DNA of 64,000 nt from CAIMUS01 sp963708455 (GTDB taxonomy: Bacteria; Pseudomonadota; Gammaproteobacteria; Competibacterales; Competibacteraceae): assembly GCA_963708455.1 (NCBI GenBank), contig CAVPSQ010000004.1, forward strand, positions 930,001 to 994,000. The letters are read 5' to 3'. The translations under genes and the position numbers were made by a program. Below are positions 34,160-42,570 of this stretch, in pieces (position 1 is the first letter of the stretch; the number at the start of each line of letters is the position of its first letter). The notes under the pieces are model-generated. The model did not search any database and was not told the origin of the DNA. It worked only from the letters and a program-made list of their open reading frames with translations.

Positions 34160-34981
34160 TCAAACCATGCCTCTCTGATGAGGATTCGGTTCAGAATCCA
34201 GTAAATTTTGCATTAACTGCCCCAGTTGTTCTTCTAAAGCCTGGATTTGTACTGTTTTTGCAGCTAGTTGCTGCTCCAGCGCTTTCTTTTCAGCCTGTAA
34301 CTGTCTCACGCGAACGGTCAAGACCAAATTTTCCTCGCGCCAGCCATTATTGGAGGGTTTCCCGACGATCTCCTTATCCAGTTCCTGCCTGTTCCCGTCG
34401 CCCTGCGCCAACTGCATGGCGAGTTCCAGTTTTTCTTTTTCCCAGACATCGCTGAGCTGTTCCAGGCGGGTCTGGACGGCCGCTTTTTGCTTCTCCAATT
34501 CATGCAATTGCGCCTCCAGGCGGTTGTTATCCATCGCCATTTGTTCGTGCTCTCCTTGCTGCTCCTCACTCAACTGCGAGATATGCCTTTGCAGATCGGC
34601 CTTTTCCTTAAGCAGTTGCGACACCCGGTTGTCCAACTTCTCTATCTGCCGAGACTGCTTGCTCAGTGCCTGGTTGTGATCAGTGCTGTTTACGGCGAAC
34701 TGAGTTTTCATATCGGCCTTCTCATTTTGTAATTGTTGTATCTCCGCTTCGAGCCGGGCCTTTTCCTTGGCGGCAGTCTGAGTGGCCAGTTTATTTTGTT
34801 TTTCCTGTTCATATAATTGATTGCTCAATCCCTCGTACTCCGCTTTTAAGGAGGCCAGTTGTGCCTGATTCTCGGCATAATGTCGCTTAATTCTTAAGAA
34901 AACTATAAGTAGACCGAGCAGCAATCCGGTCAGTACCGATGTAGTTAAAAAAAACACCAAATTTACTTTATCGATTTCCAT
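34160..34981 (-). CDS. Membrane-anchored coiled-coil protein, unknown
   Basis: This 273-residue protein has one N-terminal membrane helix (about residues 8-30, LVFFLTTSVLTGLLLGLLIVF) followed by an almost continuous coiled coil to the C-terminus, rich in Gln, Glu, Lys and Leu with heptad-like spacing. There are no cysteines and no recognised domain. It may be a structural or scaffold protein of the inner membrane. It lies between the HD hydrolase and the diguanylate cyclase on the same strand. Lower GC than its neighbours is visible in its sequence, in keeping with lysine- and asparagine-rich coding. Confidence 0.7.
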   Translation of the reverse strand: MEIDKVNLVFFLTTSVLTGLLLGLLIVFLRIKRHYAENQAQLASLKAEYEGLSNQLYEQEKQNKLATQTAAKEKARLEAEIQQLQNEKADMKTQFAVNSTDHNQALSKQSRQIEKLDNRVSQLLKEKADLQRHISQLSEEQQGEHEQMAMDNNRLEAQLHELEKQKAAVQTRLEQLSDVWEKEKLELAMQLAQGDGNRQELDKEIVGKPSNNGWREENLVLTVRVRQLQAEKKALEQQLAAKTVQIQALEEQLGQLMQNLLDSEPNPHQRGMV

Positions 34982-35139
34982 GCTGCGTAACTGTCTCCCC
35001 GTGTTGCAGTTGTCGACACGCCCGATTATTGCGGGACACCCAATAACCTCAGGCGGCGGTTGTCCGGTTCCAGCACGACCGCCCTGCCAGGGTCACCACC
35101 CCGGTTGTTCTATAATTGTAACAGTATAAGGACACCAAG

Positions 35140-36963
35140 CTATCCCGCCAGCTTCACTTGATTCCTGCCGTTTGCTTTGGCCTGATAAAGCGCCCTATCG
35201 GCGCGCTGCATAAAATCGGGCAGACTCTCCTGCTGGCGCCTGAGCGCGATGCCGATACTGACAGTCACCCGCCGGTCTTCCATAGCAGCGGCGAAGCGCA
35301 GTGCGGCGACCTGCCGCCGGATACGTTCGGCGACACGGCAGGCATTTTCAGGCGACTGCCCCACGATGAACACGGCGAATTCCTCCCCTCCCAGCCGGAC
35401 CGGCAGATCGCTGCTGCGCAGGTTGCGGTTCAATACCTGGGCAATGCGGCACAGCACCTTATCCCCTTGGGGGTGGCCCAGCGTATCGTTGATTTTCTTG
35501 AAGTAATCGATATCGATCATGGCCACGGCGACGGTGGCGTTGGCGTCCCGGTCGTGGCTGCTCAGCAGCCGCTGGACCACGTCCTGCATGTAGAAACGGG
35601 AATACAGGTCAGTCAGGGGGTCGCGGATGGAGCGTTCATAATAGCGCTGGCGCTCCAGGTCCAGCGTGCGGTAAATCACTTCCCGCTCTACCGCCACCTG
35701 CAACGGGAGCACCGCCTGATCGATCAGTTGTCTGACTTCGCCGAGCAGCTGGATGTCGCCGAGCAGTTGGATGACGGCCAGGGCATGAATAACGCCCTGG
35801 GCCGGTAACACCAGAGGCAGCAGTAGGGCCGGCTGTGGCTGTCCTGCGGCATCGGGCAACAGCAGTTGCTGGTACCCGGCACCATAGCGCTGCAGCCATT
35901 CGGCTTGAGTCTTGCCGATGATGTCCGCCACCACCGGTGGCGGCTGCACCACCCTGCCCCGATAGCGGGTTGCCGGCGCCAGATGCAGCAGGGCGCCGTC
36001 TTCGCAGTTGGCATAGAATTCCAGCGCAACCGCCGGCAGCAGACGCTGGATGATAGCCAGCAGGCCGGTGGCGATTTCCTCAAAATCGCGGGAGATCATC
36101 ATGGTTTGCAGCATATCCCGCAAGGCCTGATTGAGCCGCACCAGACGCTGGATATCGGTGCTTTCCTGCGCCATCATGTAGATGCCGCACTCCAGGGTCT
36201 TGAGCTTGTCGATCAGCGGTTCAACCAGATGCGGCGGGATGATAGAGCCGTGCTGCGGGGCAATGAGCCGGACCGGATACTGCTGAATTTTAGAGAGCGC
36301 GTAATTGAGAATATCCCGGCTCGGCATGTAATGCTCGTGAAAAGGGCGCATCGCCTCAAAGTACTGTTCGTCTTTGGCGATAAGCGCAAATTCATCCGTG
36401 TAACCGCCGAACAGATCGCTGGAAAAGAGCACGCCGGTGCGATTGTCGAAGGTACAGAACGCGCCGGGGAAATGGGCATACGGCGTAAAGATGAACGATA
36501 ACTTGCGGTCTTCCAGAGCGAGTTCCCACTCATGCTGATCGATAAGCCAGAACGGCAGCTGCAGACGATAATGCCGGATCAGGGCGCGGGCGCGCCAATG
36601 CGTGACCAGCACGGCGTCGCGGCGGCTGATCAATTGGTCGATGATCGGCAGGGCAGCGGTGATGTCCGGATCCTGATGGTGGCAAATGAAGTAACGCAGA
36701 TGGGTGAAGGGAATGACCTCCTCGATCTTGTGCAAGGTGTGCTGGAAAGTGAGGCGGGAGCCCGGATCGATCAATACCGAGTCTTTACCCTGTTCGATGA
36801 GATAAACATGACACTGAAACGGGTCGTTTTCCTGCACGTGGCCGACCCACCAGACCCGCTCCGCGATCTGAATCGGGTAGCGGACATAGTCCACGGCGGC
36901 GAGGTCGTCGGGAATCATGGCAGGATAGGGTAGTGTTTCATCTAATTGGATAGGCTGTCTCAA
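35140..36963 (-). CDS. MBL-fold (diiron ODP-like) sensor diguanylate cyclase
   Basis: This 607-residue fusion has an N-terminal metallo-beta-lactamase fold of the flavodiiron/ODP type: CHHQDPDITAAL near residues 94-106, YAHFPGAF then GVLFSSDLFGG, and a closing PQHGS. The H-x-D-x-D form (HQDPD at 96-100) resembles bacterial oxygen-binding diiron proteins rather than lactamases. A middle region may be a GAF-like linker. The C-terminal GGDEF domain has DIDYFKKINDTLGHPQGD, the active site GGEEF at 525-529 and an inhibitory I-site RSSD at 516-519, so c-di-GMP synthesis with product feedback is likely. Oxygen or redox control of c-di-GMP is inferred. Confidence 0.9.
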   Translation of the reverse strand: MRQPIQLDETLPYPAMIPDDLAAVDYVRYPIQIAERVWWVGHVQENDPFQCHVYLIEQGKDSVLIDPGSRLTFQHTLHKIEEVIPFTHLRYFICHHQDPDITAALPIIDQLISRRDAVLVTHWRARALIRHYRLQLPFWLIDQHEWELALEDRKLSFIFTPYAHFPGAFCTFDNRTGVLFSSDLFGGYTDEFALIAKDEQYFEAMRPFHEHYMPSRDILNYALSKIQQYPVRLIAPQHGSIIPPHLVEPLIDKLKTLECGIYMMAQESTDIQRLVRLNQALRDMLQTMMISRDFEEIATGLLAIIQRLLPAVALEFYANCEDGALLHLAPATRYRGRVVQPPPVVADIIGKTQAEWLQRYGAGYQQLLLPDAAGQPQPALLLPLVLPAQGVIHALAVIQLLGDIQLLGEVRQLIDQAVLPLQVAVEREVIYRTLDLERQRYYERSIRDPLTDLYSRFYMQDVVQRLLSSHDRDANATVAVAMIDIDYFKKINDTLGHPQGDKVLCRIAQVLNRNLRSSDLPVRLGGEEFAVFIVGQSPENACRVAERIRRQVAALRFAAAMEDRRVTVSIGIALRRQQESLPDFMQRADRALYQAKANGRNQVKLAG

Positions 36964-37140
36964 CCGGCATTAATCGACAGTAGGTTACCGTGAAAATCTC
37001 CGTAGCTCGAGTTAGCCGCGCCTGTTACCCAACTGCCCAATACCAGAGACGTTACCAGCGCGGCGTAACCCGACAGAGGGGATCGATTTTCATCCGCGGG
37101 AGCGCTGTTGGCCTGCGCCATCGCCTCGGAAGCAACGGGG

Positions 37141-37923
37141 CTACATGGGAAAACACGCCTTCAATTGCTTCAACCCGCCCCATCCTTTAAAAGCCTGTTG
37201 CGCCTCCCGGTTCATGCTTTCGAACGAACGCGGCCAGGGCGGCAGATCAACAGTGCCTGGAAAGATCAGATAGATAATATTCTTTCTGGCGCCGCTTTTA
37301 CCACTGCGCAAATCCGTGGTGGGTAGATCCAATAAATTGCCCAGAGCGATGGAGCCTTCGCCGAGACTGTCACGGGCGCCGACATCCGCGAAAATGGCAA
37401 AAGACAGCTTGCCATTGGCGGCATTGACCACGATCGCCATATCGCCCAGTTGCACTTTGAGGGCTCTCGCCAGTTGCGGCGGTAAAGCGATGTAAGGAAT
37501 CAAGGTCGCATCGACGTATTGGGTGATATCGTCATTTTTCCTGGTGTTGTCGCGCAACGACGTTTGGGAAATATAGAATCCTTTATAGGGGCCTGTCTTC
37601 TGTAGCAAGGGTTTGCCGTCGGGCTTGCCGTTATCGGTGGCGATCGACCACCAATTGCCTTTCCTGCCCGCCTTGGCCAGCCTGTCCAGACCTTTCTTAT
37701 CTTGGGGATCGTACCCATTGGGTGTGCCATGGGCGCTGATCGCCATGCCTGCCACGAAGAAATAACCCGGTTTATCCTTCAATCGCCAGAGGGGAACTTT
37801 GCCCGGTGGCCGGTTGAATTGCAGCACGGTTTCCTTATCGCAGGATGACTTGGGAGCCGCCCAGAGCATGCCCGGCAACAGTAACAGAATGAGCAACAGC
37901 AGCGGGAATAATTGCGCTTTCAT
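37141..37923 (-). CDS. Secreted GH75 chitosanase-like protein
   Basis: From the ATG at 37923 this gives 260 residues with a strong signal peptide (LLLLILLLLPGMLWA). The mature part resembles the GH75 chitosanase fold: VAGMAISAHGTPNGYDP, GKPLLQKTGPYKGFYISQTSLRD, QYVDATLIPYIALP, LGDMAIVVNAANGKLSFAIFADVGARDSLGEGSIALGNLL. The DVG and GEGS motifs and the Asp/Glu residues of the family are present. True chitosanase activity is uncertain; many bacterial GH75-like proteins are annotated only by fold. It lies downstream of the K+ channel gene. Confidence 0.75.
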   Translation of the reverse strand: MKAQLFPLLLLILLLLPGMLWAAPKSSCDKETVLQFNRPPGKVPLWRLKDKPGYFFVAGMAISAHGTPNGYDPQDKKGLDRLAKAGRKGNWWSIATDNGKPDGKPLLQKTGPYKGFYISQTSLRDNTRKNDDITQYVDATLIPYIALPPQLARALKVQLGDMAIVVNAANGKLSFAIFADVGARDSLGEGSIALGNLLDLPTTDLRSGKSGARKNIIYLIFPGTVDLPPWPRSFESMNREAQQAFKGWGGLKQLKACFPM

Positions 37924-37973
37924 CTGGATTTTGGTCCCCTGTTGACGCCAGCCGCGCGGCGGCCCGGCCGCCA

Positions 37974-39692
37974 TCAGTGATGTTCCCTGCTGGCGCGGGC
38001 GGCGCTGCGGCGATTCAGCCACTGCCACACCCAGCCTCCTGGTATATCTTTACCGAAGCGCACGTAGTCGCTGACATTGACGTTTTGCAGAGTCAGATCT
38101 TGCCGTGCGCGGGCATCCGGCGTACCGGCGAACAGAATCCGGTCTTGGCGCAGCAGCGGGGTATCCAACTGCGGCAGTATCAATTCGCGCTCCTGGCGCA
38201 CCAGCAGTAAGGGCACGCACGGCAAATAGTCGTTGCGGTTGCCGGAACTGCGCAGCAGGCAATCGAGTGTCAGCCGCCGGTCCCCCGCCGTCAGAGCAAA
38301 TCCCAGGCCGGGAGCCTGGGTGGCGGTCAGATCCACGGTCCAGATGCTGGGGACCATTCCGCTCATGATCTTTTGCAGCCGCTCGATCAGCGCATCGGCC
38401 CAGACATCGTCCTGTTCTTTGACCACGCTCAGAAAGCGGTTCAACAGCGGCGTCGTCAGAATCGCCAGACACTCGTGCGCGATGATCTCGCTCGGCGCCA
38501 TGGTCATATCGGCCTGAAAGGCGTCGAACAGCAAGTGATTGGAGTGGTTGTTCTGGCGCAGCGCCACGAACAGATAGGGATTCAGTTCCCGCGCCGTGAT
38601 GGCGATGGACAGGTTATTCATGTCATGGTTAGTGCCGGCCACAATCCCGGCGGCACTGTCGATACGCGCCTGCGACAGCGTCGCCGCCTCGGTTCCCAGG
38701 CCCTGTACATAATCCCTCCCGGTCGGAAATTCGGGACCCGGTGTAATGATCGTAAACGGCAACTGCTGTTGCTCGAAATCTTCGGCCAAAGCTTTACCAA
38801 AGCGACCGTAGCCACAAATGATCCAGCGACCGCGCGGCGGTTGCGCCTCGGCACGCAACGTGGTCCCCGGCATCCCGGTCAGCCACTCCAGCAGGCGATA
38901 ACTGCCGGGGGATTGCATGGCCAGCGCGATGTATTCGGCAAACTTGTCCGCCGTATTGATGATATGGTTGGCGCCGAACGAGGCCATGTTAGCCATGGTT
39001 TCCCGGGTTTCCGCCCGGCACAGCACCGGTATCGGCGGGTTGAGTAACTGCACGGTGATCGCCACGGACAGATTGGCGGCATCGTCGTCGGCAAGCGCGA
39101 TGACCCCCTGGCAATGGCGTTGCTTCAGGCCGGCCAGCAGCAGGATTTCCGGCGCGGACACATCGGCCAGCAAACCCGGCGCAGCGGCGGTGAAATCCTG
39201 CAGTTCCAGTTCATTGATCTGAGTTTCGTCCTTGTCGAGCACCACGAAACGGATCCCCAGCTCGTCGAGCGCGCGGCATACCAGGGCGCCGCTTTCTCCG
39301 TAGCCGCAAATCAAATAGAAAGGCTCCGCCAGGCGTTTTATCCGCCCTTGAAAGCGCTGCATCATGAGCGTCTGGCGGAACGCTTTATCCTGGAACAGGG
39401 CCAGCAACACTACAATGGCGTAGCTCCAGCCGACGACCGATAGATAAATACAGAGGGTCACCCACAGGCGTTGCGCATCGGTGAAGGCGTAAGGAATTTC
39501 GCCGAAGCCGATGGTGGTGGCGGTGTAGCTCATGAAGTAAAACGCATGGAAGAAATCCAGCGGCACCGGTTTGCCCTGAGCGTCCACGCCAGGAATGAGC
39601 ACCAATCCCATGATCGACACGGCGTAGATGACGATCAGCAGGATCAAGGGGGCCCGCAGACGCCGCAGGGCCACGAAAAACACGCCGTTCAT
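37974..39692 (-). CDS. Potassium channel with two RCK (TrkA-N) domains
   Basis: This 572-residue protein has an N-terminal channel part with two spans and a pore loop whose filter reads TATTIGFGEIP at about 57-67, a non-canonical form of TVGYGD. It is followed by two RCK/TrkA-N nucleotide-binding domains (CGYGESGALVCRALDELG near residue 130 and CGYGRFGKALAEDFE near 295). A C-terminal TrkA-C-like part (RQERELILPQLDTPLLRQDRILFAGTPDA) closes it. A soluble, ligand-gated K+ channel or an NAD/NADH-sensing ion channel is likely. It lies five bases downstream of the DUF6394 gene, suggesting a shared operon. Confidence 0.87.
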   Translation of the reverse strand: MNGVFFVALRRLRAPLILLIVIYAVSIMGLVLIPGVDAQGKPVPLDFFHAFYFMSYTATTIGFGEIPYAFTDAQRLWVTLCIYLSVVGWSYAIVVLLALFQDKAFRQTLMMQRFQGRIKRLAEPFYLICGYGESGALVCRALDELGIRFVVLDKDETQINELELQDFTAAAPGLLADVSAPEILLLAGLKQRHCQGVIALADDDAANLSVAITVQLLNPPIPVLCRAETRETMANMASFGANHIINTADKFAEYIALAMQSPGSYRLLEWLTGMPGTTLRAEAQPPRGRWIICGYGRFGKALAEDFEQQQLPFTIITPGPEFPTGRDYVQGLGTEAATLSQARIDSAAGIVAGTNHDMNNLSIAITARELNPYLFVALRQNNHSNHLLFDAFQADMTMAPSEIIAHECLAILTTPLLNRFLSVVKEQDDVWADALIERLQKIMSGMVPSIWTVDLTATQAPGLGFALTAGDRRLTLDCLLRSSGNRNDYLPCVPLLLVRQERELILPQLDTPLLRQDRILFAGTPDARARQDLTLQNVNVSDYVRFGKDIPGGWVWQWLNRRSAARASREHH

Positions 39693-39696
39693 GGAT

Positions 39697-40080
39697 TTAG
39701 CGCCGCAGCATGGCGGTTTCGATGATCAACAGCACGACGGAGACAATGTTGGCGAGCAGCGCACCGCCGGCAAAGGACACCACGCTGGAGGTCACCTCCG
39801 GTGTCATCCCCTCCCCGGTGACATGCACGGCTATTGCCCAGATCAGCGCCGCGACGAGCAATTGCAAATCGGCCACCAGACTGGTGGACAGATGCACCGC
39901 GCCGATGTGGGTGCGGTCGCCGAATTTCAAAATCGTCGCGATAAAATTGACGGTTATGGCGGCGAACAGTTCGTAGATATCGTGCTGGTGGGGTACGTCG
40001 ATGTCGCCGACGAAGAACCCGAAATTCAATGTAGCCGCCAGAACGATGAAAAAACCGAAGAGAACTTTCTCCAGATTCAT
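39697..40080 (-). CDS. DUF6394 family membrane protein
   Basis: This 127-residue protein from the ATG at 40080 has three or four hydrophobic spans (VLFGFFIVLAATLNFGFFVGD, YELFAAITVNFIATIL, LQLLVAALIWAIAV, GGALLANIVSVVLLII). It matches the small DUF6394 membrane family. It is separated from the K+ channel start by only four bases, so it is probably an accessory subunit or a co-regulated partner. Its function is unknown. Confidence 0.78.
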   Translation of the reverse strand: MNLEKVLFGFFIVLAATLNFGFFVGDIDVPHQHDIYELFAAITVNFIATILKFGDRTHIGAVHLSTSLVADLQLLVAALIWAIAVHVTGEGMTPEVTSSVVSFAGGALLANIVSVVLLIIETAMLRR

Positions 40081-40153
40081 GGTGTTGTACCGGTGCTGCA
40101 AGAGTGGGACCGACGGCTGACAGTGATTATTTCCTGTCCAGGTGACCGCTGGG

Positions 40154-40930
40154 CTATTTTCCAGTGCTCAGCCAAGCCTCCGCCCTCTCCAGATCTTCTG
40201 CGGTATCCACTCCCGGCGGCGGCGTTTCCCGGGCCTCCTCGACATAAATCCGAATCCCGTTCCACAGGGCCCGTAGTTGCTCCAACGACTCGGTCTGTTC
40301 CAGCATGCAGGGCGGCAAAGTGGGATAGCGGCGCAGGTCAGCGACGCGGTAGGCGTACAGGCCGAGATGGCGGAAATAGTCGGCGTCGGCAGGCAGCTCG
40401 GTAGGACACTGGCCGCTGCTCGGGAACGCAGCGCGATGATAGGGAATTGGCGCCCGGCTGAAATACAGGGCATAGCCCCCGGCATCCATCACCACCTTGA
40501 CCAGATGTGGATCGAACACCTCACTGATGTTCTGGATGCGGGTGCACAAGGTGGCGATACCCGCCTGCGGATGGCCGGCCAGTCCTACCGCCACCTGCCG
40601 CAACAGCGCCGGCGGCATCAACGGTTCATCGCCCTGTAAATTGACCACGATAGCGTCATCCGACCAGCCCTGCTGCGTCGCCAGTTCAGCCAGCCGGTCG
40701 GTACCGGACGCATGCTCCACCGCGGTCATGCAGACGGTGGCGCCGAAACTTTCAGCCGCCGCGTAAATCCGGCGATCGTCGGTGGCGATGATCACTTCCT
40801 CCGCTCCGCTGGCCAGTGCCTGGCGATGGACGTGCTCCAGCATGGGCCGACCTGCCAGAGTCCGTAACGGTTTGCCGGGCAGCCGGGTGGAACCGAAGCG
40901 AGCGGGGATAGCGACTTTGAACGCAGTCAT
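40154..40930 (-). CDS. kdsB: 3-deoxy-manno-octulosonate cytidylyltransferase
   Basis: KdsB activates Kdo as CMP-Kdo for lipopolysaccharide inner-core synthesis. It has 258 residues. The nucleotidyltransferase start is KVAIPARFGSTRLPGKPLRTLAGRPM. Other signatures are VIIATDDRRIYAAAESFGATVCMT, HASGTDRLAELA and VVNLQGDEPLMPP. It overlaps the Trm112/ycaR gene by four bases. The order exbB-exbD-lpxK-ycaR-kdsB is typical of gammaproteobacteria. Confidence 0.96.
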   Translation of the reverse strand: MTAFKVAIPARFGSTRLPGKPLRTLAGRPMLEHVHRQALASGAEEVIIATDDRRIYAAAESFGATVCMTAVEHASGTDRLAELATQQGWSDDAIVVNLQGDEPLMPPALLRQVAVGLAGHPQAGIATLCTRIQNISEVFDPHLVKVVMDAGGYALYFSRAPIPYHRAAFPSSGQCPTELPADADYFRHLGLYAYRVADLRRYPTLPPCMLEQTESLEQLRALWNGIRIYVEEARETPPPGVDTAEDLERAEAWLSTGK

Positions 40931-41112
40931 TCGGCAACCTCCTCGTCGTCCGCCAGGCGGCGCGCCTCCGACTCCAGCATGACCGGTACGCCATTGCGAA
41001 TCGGATACGCCAGACGGCTAGCCTTGCAGATCAGTTCCTGCCGCTCTCTGTTATAAACCAGGGGCGCCTTGCTCACGGGACAGACGAGGATTTCCAGCAG
41101 CTTTTTGTCCAT
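40927..41112 (-). CDS. ycaR: Trm112/YcaR family small protein
   Basis: This 61-residue protein has the family core LLEILVCPVSKAPLVYNRERQELICKASRLAYPIRNGVPVML. Only one cysteine of each possible zinc pair is kept (Cys11 and Cys29), which is common in bacterial YcaR proteins. Its role may be as a chaperone or cofactor for envelope or methyltransferase functions. It overlaps kdsB by four bases and lies ten bases downstream of lpxK, so it belongs to the same operon. Confidence 0.92.
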   Translation of the reverse strand: MDKKLLEILVCPVSKAPLVYNRERQELICKASRLAYPIRNGVPVMLESEARRLADDEEVAE

Positions 41113-41122
41113 AGCATTCGCT

Positions 41123-42124
41123 CTATCGGAGAGGTGGGTTGAGGGATTGGGCGGCGCTAGCGGCCAGTTGGAGCAGCAGCCGGCGCTCCAGTTCAGGGTC
41201 GAGTTGCGCCTCGATCGGCACCCACCAGAACCGCTCCTGCGCCGGCGGGCGGTAGGCGATGACCGCTTTTTCAGTCAGCAACACCGGCAGAGTGTCGTCG
41301 AAATCGAGCCCGGCGGCGGTCAATTCCTGCGGGTCGGCGGGGGAATGCGCCAGCAGGCGCAGACCCTGGGTTTTCAGGAAATCGAAAAACGGCAGCGGTT
41401 CGGCGGGCGCAGCCACGGCGTGAACCAGCGTGCCGCGAAAGGCGGCCAGCGAGCAGCTCACGTAAGGGTCGGCCAGATTCACCGCCTGCCCGGCGCTCAG
41501 CGTCAGTCGGTACTCTCCACTGCGGGCGGCGTCGGGGCGGATGATGAAATCCACCGTGCGCAAACAGCTTAGCGGTTGCTGCAGCGGCCCGGCCGGCCAG
41601 CAGAAGCCGTTGCCCAGATCGCGCTCATCGAACACGACGATGTCAAGGGTACTCGCCAGCGCATAGTCATGCAGGCCGCCATCGCACAGAATCACAGTAC
41701 AGGCATGATCGTTGACCAGTGCCCGCGCCGCCACCGCCAGATCGGGATCGGCCACGACCGGGCAACCGCAACGTCGGGCCAGCAGCACCGCCTCGTCACC
41801 TGCCTCGCGCGGGTCACTATCCTCTTTTACCCGGCGCGGCCGCCCCGCCGCCAGCCCGGTCCGGCCCCGGCAGGCGATGCCGGGGCGATATCCGCCCGTG
41901 CGCAGCACCTCCGCCAGCCGGATCAGCAGCAGCGCCTGCCCGCCATTGCCTGCCACCAACCGGTCCACCACGATCACCGGCGCACCTATCCGCCGGCTCG
42001 GCAACAGCCCCGCCCGCCAGGCGAGCCGGCGCAGCAGCGCGCCAGCGCCGTACAGCAGACTCACGGGCCACAGTGCCAGAGCGACGCTATTGCGGGACGA
42101 GCGATAGGATTCCAGCCGACTCAT
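41123..42124 (-). CDS. lpxK: Tetraacyldisaccharide 4'-kinase homologue LpxK with degenerate P-loop
   Basis: LpxK phosphorylates the lipid A precursor at the 4' position. This 333-residue homologue lies in the normal exbD-lpxK-ycaR place and keeps the KEDSDPREAGDEAVLLARRCGCPVVADPDL block, VILCDGGLHDYALA and VFDERDLGNGFCWPAGPLQQPL (canonical G-LPAGPLREP). The Walker A site, normally GG(T/S)GK(T/S)P, reads AGNGGQALL at about residues 58-66, so the lysine is Gln63 and the following Thr/Ser is Ala64. By family knowledge this should strongly impair ATP binding. It may be inactive, act otherwise, or be complemented elsewhere. It overlaps exbD by four bases, from the ATG at 42124. Confidence 0.85.
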   Translation of the reverse strand: MSRLESYRSSRNSVALALWPVSLLYGAGALLRRLAWRAGLLPSRRIGAPVIVVDRLVAGNGGQALLLIRLAEVLRTGGYRPGIACRGRTGLAAGRPRRVKEDSDPREAGDEAVLLARRCGCPVVADPDLAVAARALVNDHACTVILCDGGLHDYALASTLDIVVFDERDLGNGFCWPAGPLQQPLSCLRTVDFIIRPDAARSGEYRLTLSAGQAVNLADPYVSCSLAAFRGTLVHAVAAPAEPLPFFDFLKTQGLRLLAHSPADPQELTAAGLDFDDTLPVLLTEKAVIAYRPPAQERFWWVPIEAQLDPELERRLLLQLAASAAQSLNPPLR

Positions 42125-42570
42125 GGGGGTCCGCCTTGTGTGGGAACAGTTGCCCCGCTGCGTGGCGCCGTAGGTAGGGCGAGATGCCTGAATCCCAGTC
42201 GTCCAGCGACATCCATGACGGTGACGACCGCCTGGTAGGGAGTCTGGGCAGCGGCGCGGATAACGAAGGTCTGATCGCGCCGCCCGCCCGCCCGTTGTGC
42301 CAGGGCGTTCCACAACGTTTCCGGGGAATTGTCGGCCAGTGGTTGCTCGTCGATAGAGTAGCGCCCCTGGGCGTCAACGGTCACTTGCAGTCGCGGCTGC
42401 GCCGCGGCTGCCAGGGGTTGGGCAGCCGCGGCAGGCAAATCCAAGCGCATATCAGATTCTTTGCGAAAAGTCGTGGTGACGATGAAAAACAGCAATACCG
42501 TCAACACCACATCGATCAGCGAGGTGAGGTTGATCTCCGGCTCTTCCCGGCGGCGTGGATGAAAATTCAT
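42121..42570 (-). CDS. exbD: ExbD/TolR family proton-channel subunit
   Basis: This inner-membrane protein energises TonB or Tol systems together with ExbB. It has 149 residues. The single transmembrane helix INLTSLIDVVLTVLLFFIVTTTF (about 14-36) holds the essential Asp of the SLIDVV motif. A periplasmic domain follows with LQVTVDAQGRYSIDEQPL and AVVTVMDVAGRLGFRHLALP. It overlaps exbB and lpxK by four bases each, indicating tight coupling. The presence of lpxK just downstream suggests an ancestral link between ExbBD and lipid export. Confidence 0.93.
   Translation of the reverse strand: MNFHPRRREEPEINLTSLIDVVLTVLLFFIVTTTFRKESDMRLDLPAAAAQPLAAAAQPRLQVTVDAQGRYSIDEQPLADNSPETLWNALAQRAGGRRDQTFVIRAAAQTPYQAVVTVMDVAGRLGFRHLALPTAPRSGATVPTQGGPP

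Noticed and set aside
40927..41112. Loss of zinc cysteines in ycaR as a sign of decay
   Set aside because: Many bacterial YcaR proteins lack the full set of zinc ligands, and the length and core are normal.
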